DNA of 29,837 nucleotides from Cellvibrionales bacterium (GTDB lineage: Bacteria > Pseudomonadota > Gammaproteobacteria > Pseudomonadales > JAHEGP01). The notes under the pieces were generated by a model. That model made no database searches, had not been told where the DNA came from, and saw only the letters and a program-made list of their open reading frames with translations. The stretch is taken from contig JAHEGP010000007.1 of the NCBI GenBank assembly GCA_024645065.1, positions 1 through 29,837 on the forward strand, given 5' to 3'. The translations under genes and the position numbers were made by a program. Of the stretch, positions 22,939 through 29,837 are shown in pieces; the stretch's first letter is position 1, and each line of letters starts with the position of its first letter.

Positions 22939-23706
22939 TCACAAGCGCACTTCCACCCCTTGCTGGGCCATGAACGCCTTGGCGTCCTGGATACTGTGCT
23001 CGGCAAAGTGAAAAATGCTGGCGGCCAGCACCGCATCGGCGCCCCCCTGGAGCACGCCGTCGACCAGGTGCTGCAAATTCCCGACCCCACCCGAGGCAAT
23101 CACCGGAATATTGACGGCATCGGTAATGGCCCGGGTGAGCTCCAGGTCGAAGCCATCCCTGGTGCCGTCGCGATCCATACTGGTGAGCAGGATTTCTCCA
23201 GCGCCATATTCAGCCATCTGCCTTGCCCAGGCGACGGCATCGATGCCTGTTGGCTCGCGGCCGCCGTGGGTAAATATCTCCCAGCGTGGCGGCTTATCAG
23301 CAACCCGCTTGGCATCGATAGCAACCACGATACACTGGCGACCAAAACGCTCGGCCGCCTCCCGCACAAACTCCGGATTATGGATTGCCGCCGTATTGAT
23401 GCTGACCTTGTCGGCCCCGGCGTTGAGCATGGTGCGAATATCTTCGACGCTGCGGATACCACCGCCCACTGTCAGAGGAATGAAAACCTCGGCCGCCATC
23501 CGCTCTACTGTGTGGACCATGGTTTCACGCTGCTCGTGGCTGGCAGTGATATCGAGAAAGGTGATTTCGTCAGCACCCTCCTCGTTATAACGCTTGGCCA
23601 CTTCAACCGGGTCGCCAGCGTCGCGGATATCAACAAATTGCACGCCTTTTACCACTCGCCCCTTATCGACATCCAGACACGGAATGATGCGCTTCGCCAG
23701 ACCCAT
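22939..23706 (-). CDS. hisF: Imidazole glycerol phosphate synthase, cyclase subunit
   Basis: HisF, with the HisH glutaminase, converts PRFAR and ammonia into imidazole glycerol phosphate and AICAR. The 255-residue TIM barrel starts MGLAKRIIPCLDVDKGRVVKG, with catalytic Asp12, and carries the second catalytic aspartate in VVAIDAKR. Phosphate-binding loops are seen at GGGIRSVED and ASGGVGN. The start at 23706 shares a base with the hisA stop (TGATG); the longer frame upstream is inside hisA. It ends the hisBHAF cluster. Confidence 0.97.
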   Translation of the reverse strand: MGLAKRIIPCLDVDKGRVVKGVQFVDIRDAGDPVEVAKRYNEEGADEITFLDITASHEQRETMVHTVERMAAEVFIPLTVGGGIRSVEDIRTMLNAGADKVSINTAAIHNPEFVREAAERFGRQCIVVAIDAKRVADKPPRWEIFTHGGREPTGIDAVAWARQMAEYGAGEILLTSMDRDGTRDGFDLELTRAITDAVNIPVIASGGVGNLQHLVDGVLQGGADAVLAASIFHFAEHSIQDAKAFMAQQGVEVRL

Positions 23707-24455
23707 CAGTTGCGCTCCCCTGCAGCGAAGCCATCGCACCAGGCCTGCGCCTCGGCGACTTCGAGGCTACCCTCGTAAATGGCTCGCCCGGTAATCGCAC
23801 CCAGAATGCCCTCGTGTGCGACCTCTGCCAGGGCCTTGATATCCGCCATGTCGGTGATGCCGCCGGAAGCAATCACAGGAATGCTTGCCGACCTTGCCAT
23901 CGCCAGGGTGGCATCCACGTTGACACCCTGCATCATGCCGTCGCGACTGATATCGGTATATACGATTGCCGATACACCATCGTCCTCGAAGCGACTCGCC
24001 AACTCGGTAGCCTTGACACTGGACACTCTGGCCCAGCCGTCGGTCGCCACCAGCCCATCGCGAGCATCGAGCCCAACTATAATACGGTCGGGAAATTCTC
24101 GGCAGGCCTCGGCGACAAAGGCCGGATCTTCCACCGCACGGGTGCCGATGATCACGTAGCCGACCCCGGCCGCGAGGTAGCGCTCTATGGTAACCAGGGA
24201 GCGAATGCCACCGCCAATCTGGATGGGCAACTCGGGCCAGGCAGCGGCAATGGCCGCCACCACCTCACCATTGACGGGCTCGCCGGCGAAGGCGCCGTTC
24301 AAATCCACCAGATGCAGGCGTCGACACCCCGCATCCACCCAGCGCCCGGCCATGGCAAGCGGATCATCCGAAAACACCGTCGAGTCGTCCATGCGACCCT
24401 GGCGCAGGCGCACGCACTGGCCGTCCTTGAGATCGATGGCGGGAATAATCAACAT
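23706..24455 (-). CDS. hisA: ProFAR isomerase (HisA)
   Basis: HisA opens the ribose of ProFAR to give PRFAR by an Amadori rearrangement, the fourth step of histidine synthesis. The 249-residue protein is a TIM barrel related to HisF: MLIIPAIDLKDGQCVRL with catalytic Asp8, GGGIRS in the first phosphate loop, VGLDARDG with the second catalytic aspartate, and ASGGITD in the second phosphate loop. The start at 24455 is 14 bp after the hisH stop; earlier in-frame starts lie inside hisH. It overlaps hisF by one base. Confidence 0.97.
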   Translation of the reverse strand: MLIIPAIDLKDGQCVRLRQGRMDDSTVFSDDPLAMAGRWVDAGCRRLHLVDLNGAFAGEPVNGEVVAAIAAAWPELPIQIGGGIRSLVTIERYLAAGVGYVIIGTRAVEDPAFVAEACREFPDRIIVGLDARDGLVATDGWARVSSVKATELASRFEDDGVSAIVYTDISRDGMMQGVNVDATLAMARSASIPVIASGGITDMADIKALAEVAHEGILGAITGRAIYEGSLEVAEAQAWCDGFAAGERN

Positions 24456-24469
24456 AACCGGGCTCCCGT

Positions 24470-25132
24470 TCAGGCGGACGTGCTGCTGCCGTCCCAATTG
24501 AGGAAATTCTGTAACAACTGCAATCCCGCGGTATGACTCTTCTCCGGATGAAACTGCACCGCGAAAACATTGCCGCGAGCCAGAGCCGCGGTAAACTCCA
24601 CCCCGTATGTGCAACTGCCTGCCACCAGGCCCGGGTCATCCTCCTGCACATAATAGCTATGCACAAAATAGAAACGACTATCCTGGGGGATACCGCGCCA
24701 CATGGGGTGCGGGTTCTGGTGCACCTCGTTCCAGCCCATATGTGGCACCTTCAGGCGCTGCTGGTCTGCACCGCGCAGCTTATCACCAAAAAAACGCACC
24801 CGGCCCGGCAGCAGCCCGAGGCAGTCTACGCCACCGTTTTCCTCGCTGTGATCAACCAGCGCCTGCAGACCGACACAAACTCCCAGCATCGGCTGGCCAC
24901 TGGCGACCACCTCGGCGACCACGCGATCCAGCTGCAGCCGCCTGATTTCCGCCATGCAATCCCTGATCGCGCCGACACCCGGCAATAAAACCCGGGTTGC
25001 CGACCTGATTTGCTCGCTATCACTGGTGACACGCACCTCGACACCGGGCTGCACATGCTCCAGTGCCTTGGCCACGGAATGCAGGTTGCCCATACCGTAG
25101 TCGATGACCGCGACAGAATTGTGCCGCATCAT
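24470..25132 (-). CDS. hisH: Imidazole glycerol phosphate synthase, glutaminase subunit
   Basis: HisH hydrolyses glutamine and channels the ammonia to HisF. The 220-residue class I amidotransferase has the nucleophile cysteine in MLGVCVGLQAL (around residue 86), an oxyanion strand around LPGVGAI, and the His-Glu pair in VQFHPEKS near the C-terminus. Two adjacent ATGs (25132 and 25129) are possible starts; the first forms an ATGA overlap with the hisB stop and is adopted. Close packing with hisB, hisA and hisF supports a single operon. Confidence 0.96.
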   Translation of the reverse strand: MMRHNSVAVIDYGMGNLHSVAKALEHVQPGVEVRVTSDSEQIRSATRVLLPGVGAIRDCMAEIRRLQLDRVVAEVVASGQPMLGVCVGLQALVDHSEENGGVDCLGLLPGRVRFFGDKLRGADQQRLKVPHMGWNEVHQNPHPMWRGIPQDSRFYFVHSYYVQEDDPGLVAGSCTYGVEFTAALARGNVFAVQFHPEKSHTAGLQLLQNFLNWDGSSTSA

Positions 25133-25722
25133 AAACTGCCCTTGGTGCTGGGCATGGCATCTGCCATCCGCTGGTCGCGGCTCAAGGCCATGCGCAGCGC
25201 CCTGCCAAAAGCCTTGAACAGGGTCTCGGCCTGGTGGTGGGTATTGGCGCCGCGCAAATTGTCCAGGTGCAGGGTCACCCGGGCGTGATTGACGAAGCCA
25301 TGAAAGAATTCACTGAACAGGTCGACGTCGAAGTTTCCCACCCTGGGCCGGGTGAAACTGCAATTCATAACCAGCCCCGGGCGGCCAGAGAAGTCGATCA
25401 CCACCCGCGACAGCGCCTCATCCAGCGGCACATAGGCATGGCCGTAGCGATAAATCCCTCGCTTGGCGCCCACTGCCTTGTCGACGGCCTGGCCCAGGGT
25501 TATTCCAATATCTTCCACCGTGTGGTGGTCATCGATGTGGCAATCGCCGCTTGCCTTGATTTTCATATCGATCAAGCCATGGCGGGCAATCTGGTCTAGC
25601 ATATGATCGAGGAATGGAACTCCGGTGTCGAGATCCGCCCTGCCACTGCCGTCGAGGTTGATCTCGACTAGGATCCGGGTTTCCAGGGTATCCCTGGTCA
25701 CCGTAGCCTGGCGATCAGCCAT
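25129..25722 (-). CDS. hisB: Imidazoleglycerol-phosphate dehydratase
   Basis: HisB dehydrates imidazole glycerol phosphate to imidazole acetol phosphate, a manganese-dependent step. The 197-residue protein is the single-domain form, with the two metal motifs DDHHTVED and THHQAETLFKAFGRAL and the central DHMLDQIARHG. The histidinol-phosphatase domain fused to it in E. coli is absent, as in pseudomonads, so that activity must be encoded elsewhere. The ATG at 25722 follows an AGGGTGAG ribosome site. A TATAAT box lies about 35 nt upstream, and hisB leads the hisBHAF operon. Confidence 0.97.
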   Translation of the reverse strand: MADRQATVTRDTLETRILVEINLDGSGRADLDTGVPFLDHMLDQIARHGLIDMKIKASGDCHIDDHHTVEDIGITLGQAVDKAVGAKRGIYRYGHAYVPLDEALSRVVIDFSGRPGLVMNCSFTRPRVGNFDVDLFSEFFHGFVNHARVTLHLDNLRGANTHHQAETLFKAFGRALRMALSRDQRMADAMPSTKGSL

Positions 25723-25756
25723 AGCACTCACCCTAACTGTCATTAAAAAGAGCGCA

Positions 25757-25762
25757 ATTATA
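25757..25762 (-). promoter_or_regulatory. Candidate -10 element of the hisBHAF promoter
   Basis: The minus strand reads TATAAT here, 34 nt upstream of the hisB ATG, in the 126-bp divergent gap with asmA. No convincing -35 hexamer is seen at normal spacing. I see no his leader peptide or attenuator hairpin. Confidence 0.45.
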
Positions 25763-25848
25763 GGGTATTCGAACGTGGATAACATCTGACATCCGCCTCG
25801 CTCTGGCATACCATACGCATCTCGGTGAGGACAGCAGGAGGAAACTAG

Positions 25849-27969
25849 ATGGGCAAGCTGGTGAAGTGGTTGGCATTGATAGTGCTCGGCATACTGCTGA
25901 TCGCCGCTGTAGGTGCCGGCATCCTGATGATGCTGCTCGACGAAGACAGGATCAAGCAGGAACTCAACAAGGCTGTCCACCAGGCCACCGGCGGTGAGCT
26001 GGCGATCAACGGCGCGCTGGGCCTGTCCCTGTTCCCGCAACTGGGGGTTTCGGTAGAGCAACTGCACTTCACCCCGAAAGACCAGACCCAGCCGCTGGCG
26101 ACGATCGGCACCCTGGACCTCGGTGTAGACCTGATGCCGCTGTTCAGCGGCCAGATCAATGTGGGGGAAATCACCCTCGACGGTTTGCGCCTCAACCTGG
26201 TTCGCGATGCCAATGGCGTCGGCAACTGGGAAAACATCAATCCTGAAAAAACAACCGGCGCGGCGCCGGGGGACACAGAGTCAACCGCTCCGGCAGTACC
26301 CGTTGGCACTCGCGACACCGGTGCCATGACGCTGGCGATTTCGCGCTTGAAAGTATCGGACACTGAAATCAACTATCGCGACCTCAAGACCGGAGAAAAC
26401 TATCAGCTGAGCGACTTCAAGCTGGACAGCCAGGGGGTCAACCTTTCCGGCGGCAGCTTCCCCGCCACCATTGCCTTTAAGGTCAACTCCAGCGCCCCGG
26501 CGCTCACCCTGAAATTCGACCTCGACACCCAACTGAGCGGCGACCTGCAAGCGCAGATCCTTGAGCTGCAAAGCACCGAGGCGACCATTGTCGGCAGCGG
26601 CGAGCCAACCGGCAATATCCCCCTCACCACGCACTTCTATACGGACGCCCGGGTCGACCTGCAAAAGGGCATCGCCTCGCTCCACAACCTGAAAATCGAG
26701 CTTGAACAGCTCAAGCTTTCGGGCACTGTCGATATCAGCGACCTGACGGACAATGCCAAACTCAAGGCCAGCCTCCAAAGCAACCCGTTTAGCCCGAGGG
26801 CACTGGCAGAATCCCTGCAACAACCCCTGCCTGAATTCACCAATGACAAGGCGCTCACCGAGATGCGCTTTGCCAGCGATATTGACTACAGCGGCAATAG
26901 TGCCCGCCTCAAAAACGTCAATGTCATGCTCGACAATACACAGATCAATGGCAGTGTCGCGATCACCGATATCGAAAAACAGGCGTTACAGGTGAAGTTG
27001 AAGATAGACCAGCTCAACCTGGATGATTACCAGGTGGCCGTCGTTGAGGACAAGCCCGAATCGAGCGGCAAATCCGCGGGCAAAACCCGGGTGGTAACGC
27101 CTCTCCCTCTACTGCCGGTTGATACCATCAAAAAGCTCAATGCCGACGCAACGATTAACCTGGGTAAGCTGGTCGCATCCGGTGCCGAGTTAACGGACAT
27201 CGCGATCAAGGCCCAAGCCAGCAACGGCGTAGTCAAACTGTCCAGCCTGACTGCAGCGCTATACCAGGGCAGCGCCGATTTTGCCGCCGCCATCGACGTG
27301 CGTCCACAGCAGCCAGACTGGACTTTCAATGGCTCGCTGGCGAACATCCAGATGGCACCACTATTGAGGGCAACCAGCGAAATCGACTGGGTGGAGGGAA
27401 GCCTCGATTTCAGCGGCAAGCTCAAGGCCCGGGGCAACCACCTCGAAAACCTCAAGAAGACGGTAACAGGGCCAGCGAGTTTCAGCCTGAGTAACGGGGT
27501 ACTGCGCAATATGAGCCTGGATAAAACAGTATGCCAGGCAATTGCCCTGGTGAACCGCAAACAGCTGACCAAAGCCTTCGCTAAAGACACCGGATTGAAC
27601 AATGTCAAGGGTACGCTGGAGTTCGGCAACGGCCGCCTGACCAACAAGGAGTTTACCGCCGGACTCAGTAATACCAGTGTCAAGGGCAGCGGCCACATCG
27701 GGCTGCTGGACGACACCGTTGACTACCGCATGGGCGTCAGGGTGATTGGCGAGCTGGAAGAAGTGGATCCCGCCTGCGAGGTCAACAAACGCTACAAGGA
27801 TATCTATTGGCCGGTGCGCTGCAAGGGCTCGCTCAAGGCGGAACCTTCGAAGCTGTGCAACATCGACAGCGAAGGCATTAACGAGATAGTGAGAAAAATG
27901 GCCGGGAAAGAAATCGAAACACGGGCCAAAGATGCCATCAATGACGCGCTGCAGCGCTTCCTGCGCTAG
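25849..27969 (+). CDS. asmA: AsmA-family protein
   Basis: AsmA-like proteins are inner-membrane-anchored, periplasm-spanning beta-structured proteins linked to phospholipid transport to the outer membrane. The 706-residue protein has an N-terminal membrane helix (about residues 6-27, ending GILMMLL), then a long periplasmic region. It carries the AsmA N-terminal signature (INGALGLSLFPQLGVSVEQL) and the C-terminal block (NVKGTLEFGNGRLTNKEF, then VKGSGHIGLLDDTVDYRM). It is somewhat longer than E. coli AsmA. A strong AGGAGGAAA ribosome site precedes the ATG. The stop overlaps the GTG start of mutY. Confidence 0.93.
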   Translation: MGKLVKWLALIVLGILLIAAVGAGILMMLLDEDRIKQELNKAVHQATGGELAINGALGLSLFPQLGVSVEQLHFTPKDQTQPLATIGTLDLGVDLMPLFSGQINVGEITLDGLRLNLVRDANGVGNWENINPEKTTGAAPGDTESTAPAVPVGTRDTGAMTLAISRLKVSDTEINYRDLKTGENYQLSDFKLDSQGVNLSGGSFPATIAFKVNSSAPALTLKFDLDTQLSGDLQAQILELQSTEATIVGSGEPTGNIPLTTHFYTDARVDLQKGIASLHNLKIELEQLKLSGTVDISDLTDNAKLKASLQSNPFSPRALAESLQQPLPEFTNDKALTEMRFASDIDYSGNSARLKNVNVMLDNTQINGSVAITDIEKQALQVKLKIDQLNLDDYQVAVVEDKPESSGKSAGKTRVVTPLPLLPVDTIKKLNADATINLGKLVASGAELTDIAIKAQASNGVVKLSSLTAALYQGSADFAAAIDVRPQQPDWTFNGSLANIQMAPLLRATSEIDWVEGSLDFSGKLKARGNHLENLKKTVTGPASFSLSNGVLRNMSLDKTVCQAIALVNRKQLTKAFAKDTGLNNVKGTLEFGNGRLTNKEFTAGLSNTSVKGSGHIGLLDDTVDYRMGVRVIGELEEVDPACEVNKRYKDIYWPVRCKGSLKAEPSKLCNIDSEGINEIVRKMAGKEIETRAKDAINDALQRFLR

Positions 27970-29027
27970 TGGCGCCGGCCCAATTCCAGCATGCCGTGCT
28001 GGCCTGGTTCGACCAGCACGGAAGAAAAGACCTGCCCTGGCAGCAGAACATCAATCCCTACCGGGTCTGGCTGTCGGAGGTCATGCTGCAGCAAACCCAG
28101 GTAAAAACCGTAATTCCCTACTTCGAGCGCTTCACGCGTCGATACCCCACCGTCACAGAGCTCGCTGATGCCGAACTCGACGAAGTGCTGCATTTATGGA
28201 CCGGGCTCGGCTACTATTCCAGGGCGCGCAACCTGCATCGCAGCGCGCAACAGGTAGTGCAGGATCACGCCGGCCAGTTTCCCCGGGAAGTCGATCAATT
28301 GCAGCAACTGCCCGGCATCGGCCGCTCTACGGCGGGCGCCATTGCCGCGCTTGCCTATCAGCGGCGAGCCCCCATTCTCGATGGCAACGTAAAACGGGTG
28401 CTGGCCCGCTTCTATGCCATCGACGGCTGGCCTGGTCGAAGCCGGGTGTCCCATCAACTCTGGGAGCGCGCCGAGGCAAACACACCGCAGCAGCGGGTAC
28501 AGGACTACACCCAGGCGATGATGGATCTGGGGGCCACGATCTGCACCCGCAGCAAGCCCGACTGCGACGGCTGTCCCCTGAACAGCGAATGCAGCGCCCT
28601 GCAACAGGGCAAGATTGCCCGTTACCCCGGCAAAAAGCCACGTGCGCCGATACCAGTCAAATCCACTCGCATGCTGATTATCGAGAATACCCGCGGCGAA
28701 ATACTGTTGCACAAGCGCCCCCCCAGCGGCATCTGGAGCGGTCTCTGGATATTTCCCGAGATTGATTTGGCTCTTGAGCCTGCCCACTATTGCCGCGACA
28801 GCCTCGGCCTGGACATCATGACGACAGAGACCTGGCCACGCTACCGTCACAGCTTTAGCCACTACCATCTCGACATCGAGCCGCTACACCTGCAGGTGGA
28901 AATCCAGGAGCAGCACCTTATGGCTAGCGACCAGGCACTTTGGTATAACCGGGCGCAGCCCCAGGCAATTGGCCTGGCCGCCCCCATCAAGCAAATCATG
29001 GCGCGTCTAGCCAAGCAATCTTGTTAG
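27969..29027 (+). CDS. mutY: Adenine DNA glycosylase MutY
   Basis: MutY removes adenine mispaired with 8-oxoguanine, preventing G-to-T transversions. The 352-residue protein has the HhH-GPD fold with catalytic Glu37 (SEVMLQQTQV), the helix-hairpin-helix LPGIGRSTAG with Asp138 (PILDGN), and a [4Fe-4S] loop with Cys192, Cys199, Cys202 and Cys208 (C-x6-C-x2-C-x5-C). A C-terminal MutT-like domain (about 225-345) recognises 8-oxoG. The start is a GTG sharing its first base with the asmA stop (TAGTG), so it is translationally coupled to asmA. yggX follows 10 bp downstream. Confidence 0.97.
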   Translation: MAPAQFQHAVLAWFDQHGRKDLPWQQNINPYRVWLSEVMLQQTQVKTVIPYFERFTRRYPTVTELADAELDEVLHLWTGLGYYSRARNLHRSAQQVVQDHAGQFPREVDQLQQLPGIGRSTAGAIAALAYQRRAPILDGNVKRVLARFYAIDGWPGRSRVSHQLWERAEANTPQQRVQDYTQAMMDLGATICTRSKPDCDGCPLNSECSALQQGKIARYPGKKPRAPIPVKSTRMLIIENTRGEILLHKRPPSGIWSGLWIFPEIDLALEPAHYCRDSLGLDIMTTETWPRYRHSFSHYHLDIEPLHLQVEIQEQHLMASDQALWYNRAQPQAIGLAAPIKQIMARLAKQSC

Positions 29028-29037
29028 AGGAAAACCC

Positions 29038-29310
29038 ATGTCACGGAGCGTTTTTTGCAGGAAATACCAGCGGCAATTGGATGGTCTGGACGCCCCACCC
29101 TATCCCGGGCCCAAAGGCCAGGACATTTACGACAAGGTATCCAAAAAAGCCTGGGGCGAATGGCTTGCGCTGCAAACCATGCTGATCAACGAACATCGGC
29201 TCAACGTGCGCAAGCCCGAAACCCGCGCCTACCTGAGCGAGCAAATGGACAAGTTTTTTGACAATGAAGAGACCGATCGCGCCGAGGGCTATGTGCCCCC
29301 CGAAGAATAA
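29038..29310 (+). CDS. yggX: Probable Fe(2+)-trafficking protein YggX
   Basis: YggX is a small cytosolic protein that helps protect and repair iron-sulphur clusters under oxidative stress. The 90-residue protein matches the family along its length: MSRSVFCRKYQ with the conserved Cys7, YPGPKGQDIYDKVSKKAW, QTMLINEHRLN, and the acidic end GYVPPEE. A GAGGAAAA ribosome site precedes the ATG. Its position right after mutY, whose product carries an Fe-S cluster, is the same as in E. coli and Pseudomonas. Confidence 0.96.
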   Translation: MSRSVFCRKYQRQLDGLDAPPYPGPKGQDIYDKVSKKAWGEWLALQTMLINEHRLNVRKPETRAYLSEQMDKFFDNEETDRAEGYVPPEE

Positions 29311-29330
29311 ATGGAAATTGCCTCACAGGC

Positions 29331-29359
29331 TTGACTAGCAACAAGGCAAACGGTTTAAT
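29331..29359 (+). promoter_or_regulatory. Sigma-70 promoter of tRNA-Phe
   Basis: TTGACT (29331-29336) and TTTAAT (29354-29359) are separated by an ideal 17 bp. The following discriminator is GC-rich (ACGCGCC), as expected for stringently controlled stable-RNA promoters. The predicted start near 29366 leaves a leader of about 65 nt before the mature tRNA. Confidence 0.75.
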
Positions 29360-29431
29360 ACGCGCCTCGTGCGTACAGGCACTTCTGCATCGAAACAGCG
29401 AAGCCACAAGCCGACCGGTTTCGATGCATTT

Positions 29432-29507
29432 GCCCAGATAGCTCAGTCGGTAGAGCAGGGGATTGAAAATCCCCGTGTCGGTGGTTCGATTCCGCCTCTG
29501 GGCACCA
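29432..29507 (+). tRNA. tRNA-Phe (anticodon GAA)
   Basis: A 76-nt cloverleaf: acceptor arms GCCCAGA / TCTGGGC, D-arm GCTC/GAGC, anticodon stem GGGGA/TCCCC with loop TTGAAAA (anticodon GAA at 29465-29467), T-arm GGTGG/CCGCC with loop TTCGATT, and an encoded ACCA end. All stems pair fully. It lies downstream of yggX, as remembered for pseudomonads. Confidence 0.98.
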
Positions 29508-29837
29508 TCCCGATCAATGACAAGCAACTCATCGCCGCGGCCGGCAACCGCCGGATTTTGGCAAAATGCTGTCTTCTAAACGGCGGGTCACCCGGACCAG
29601 TTGCCCGGCCCTGAATCCCTCCTGACTCATCGCCACAGGCCCTGATTGACCTGGCAAACGAGGCATCCCTGCAGAGGGACGCTCAGCCACCTCAGCCCTG
29701 TTGTCATTAAAGCCCTTTGAACAGCCTGCTACCGGTCGCGCGTGTTTGCGGCATTTCCGCAGGACGGACCCGCAGAGATTCCTCTCGTTTGCACCCCCGC
29801 TTTGTGCCCGACCAGCGCGCCGGTATCACTCCCGGGC
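29508..29837. other. Non-coding region after tRNA-Phe
   Basis: No gene is supported in these 330 bases on either strand. A weak hairpin, CCGGC-AACC-GCCGG followed by ATTTT (29541-29559), could terminate the tRNA transcript. The 3' end of a tRNA gene is a common integration site, but I see no integrase, direct repeat of the tRNA end or other mobile-element sign inside the window. Confidence 0.5.
29541..29559 (+). terminator. Possible weak terminator of tRNA-Phe
   Basis: A 5-bp GC stem with a 4-nt loop is followed by only four T after an A. It lies 34 nt past the mature tRNA end, a suitable place, but the stem is short. Confidence 0.4.

Noticed and set aside
29432..29837. tRNA-Phe as the attachment site of an integrated element
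   Set aside because: No integrase, no duplicated tRNA 3' end and no foreign-looking gene is visible in the 330 bases that follow; the window ends too soon to exclude it.

Overview
The window is a GC-rich chromosomal segment from a gammaproteobacterium. Gene content and order (ubiB-hisI-hisE-tatABC; typA; glnA-ntrB-ntrC-trmL; secB-grxC-rhodanese divergent from gpmI-envC-ctpA; hisBHAF divergent from asmA-mutY-yggX-tRNA-Phe) match, from memory, a conserved backbone in Pseudomonas and related marine gammaproteobacteria (Cellvibrionales/Halieaceae-like). I infer that lineage; I could not check it by search. Nearly all genes are housekeeping and chromosomal. I see no transposase, integrase, phage gene, CRISPR array or toxin-antitoxin pair.

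Layout. 1-2363 (+): end of ubiB, hisI-hisE (steps 2 and 3 of histidine synthesis) and tatABC (twin-arginine export). 2384-6703 (-): a more lineage-specific block with a small periplasmic protein, an AraC-HTH/O6-methylguanine methyltransferase fusion, two alpha/beta hydrolases and a hemerythrin-domain protein with a long unrecognised C-terminus. 7108-7854 (+): an exported DUF547 protein. 7961-10229 (-): typA-dtd. 10470-11804 (+): an SNF-family sodium symporter.

11805-16748 (+) is the nitrogen-regulation block: glnA, then ntrB-ntrC. Both transcription units carry their own visible sigma-54 promoter and NtrC-type enhancer, so NtrC probably controls glnA and its own operon separately. glnA ends in a clear intrinsic terminator. 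Between glnA and ntrB lies a 51-bp tandem repeat whose units fold into nested hairpins. trmL overlaps the ntrC stop.

17285-22888: secB, grxC and a membrane rhodanese (-) diverge from gpmI, envC and ctpA (+). 22939-25722 (-): hisB-hisH-hisA-hisF, tightly overlapped; with hisI-hisE at the left end this shows a split histidine pathway. 25849-29507 (+): asmA, mutY, yggX and tRNA-Phe(GAA) with a good sigma-70 promoter. The last 330 bases hold no gene I can support.

I found no convincing wholly new multi-gene system. The best leads are the double sigma-54/NtrC architecture with an intervening hairpin repeat, and the hemerythrin/two-hydrolase cluster.
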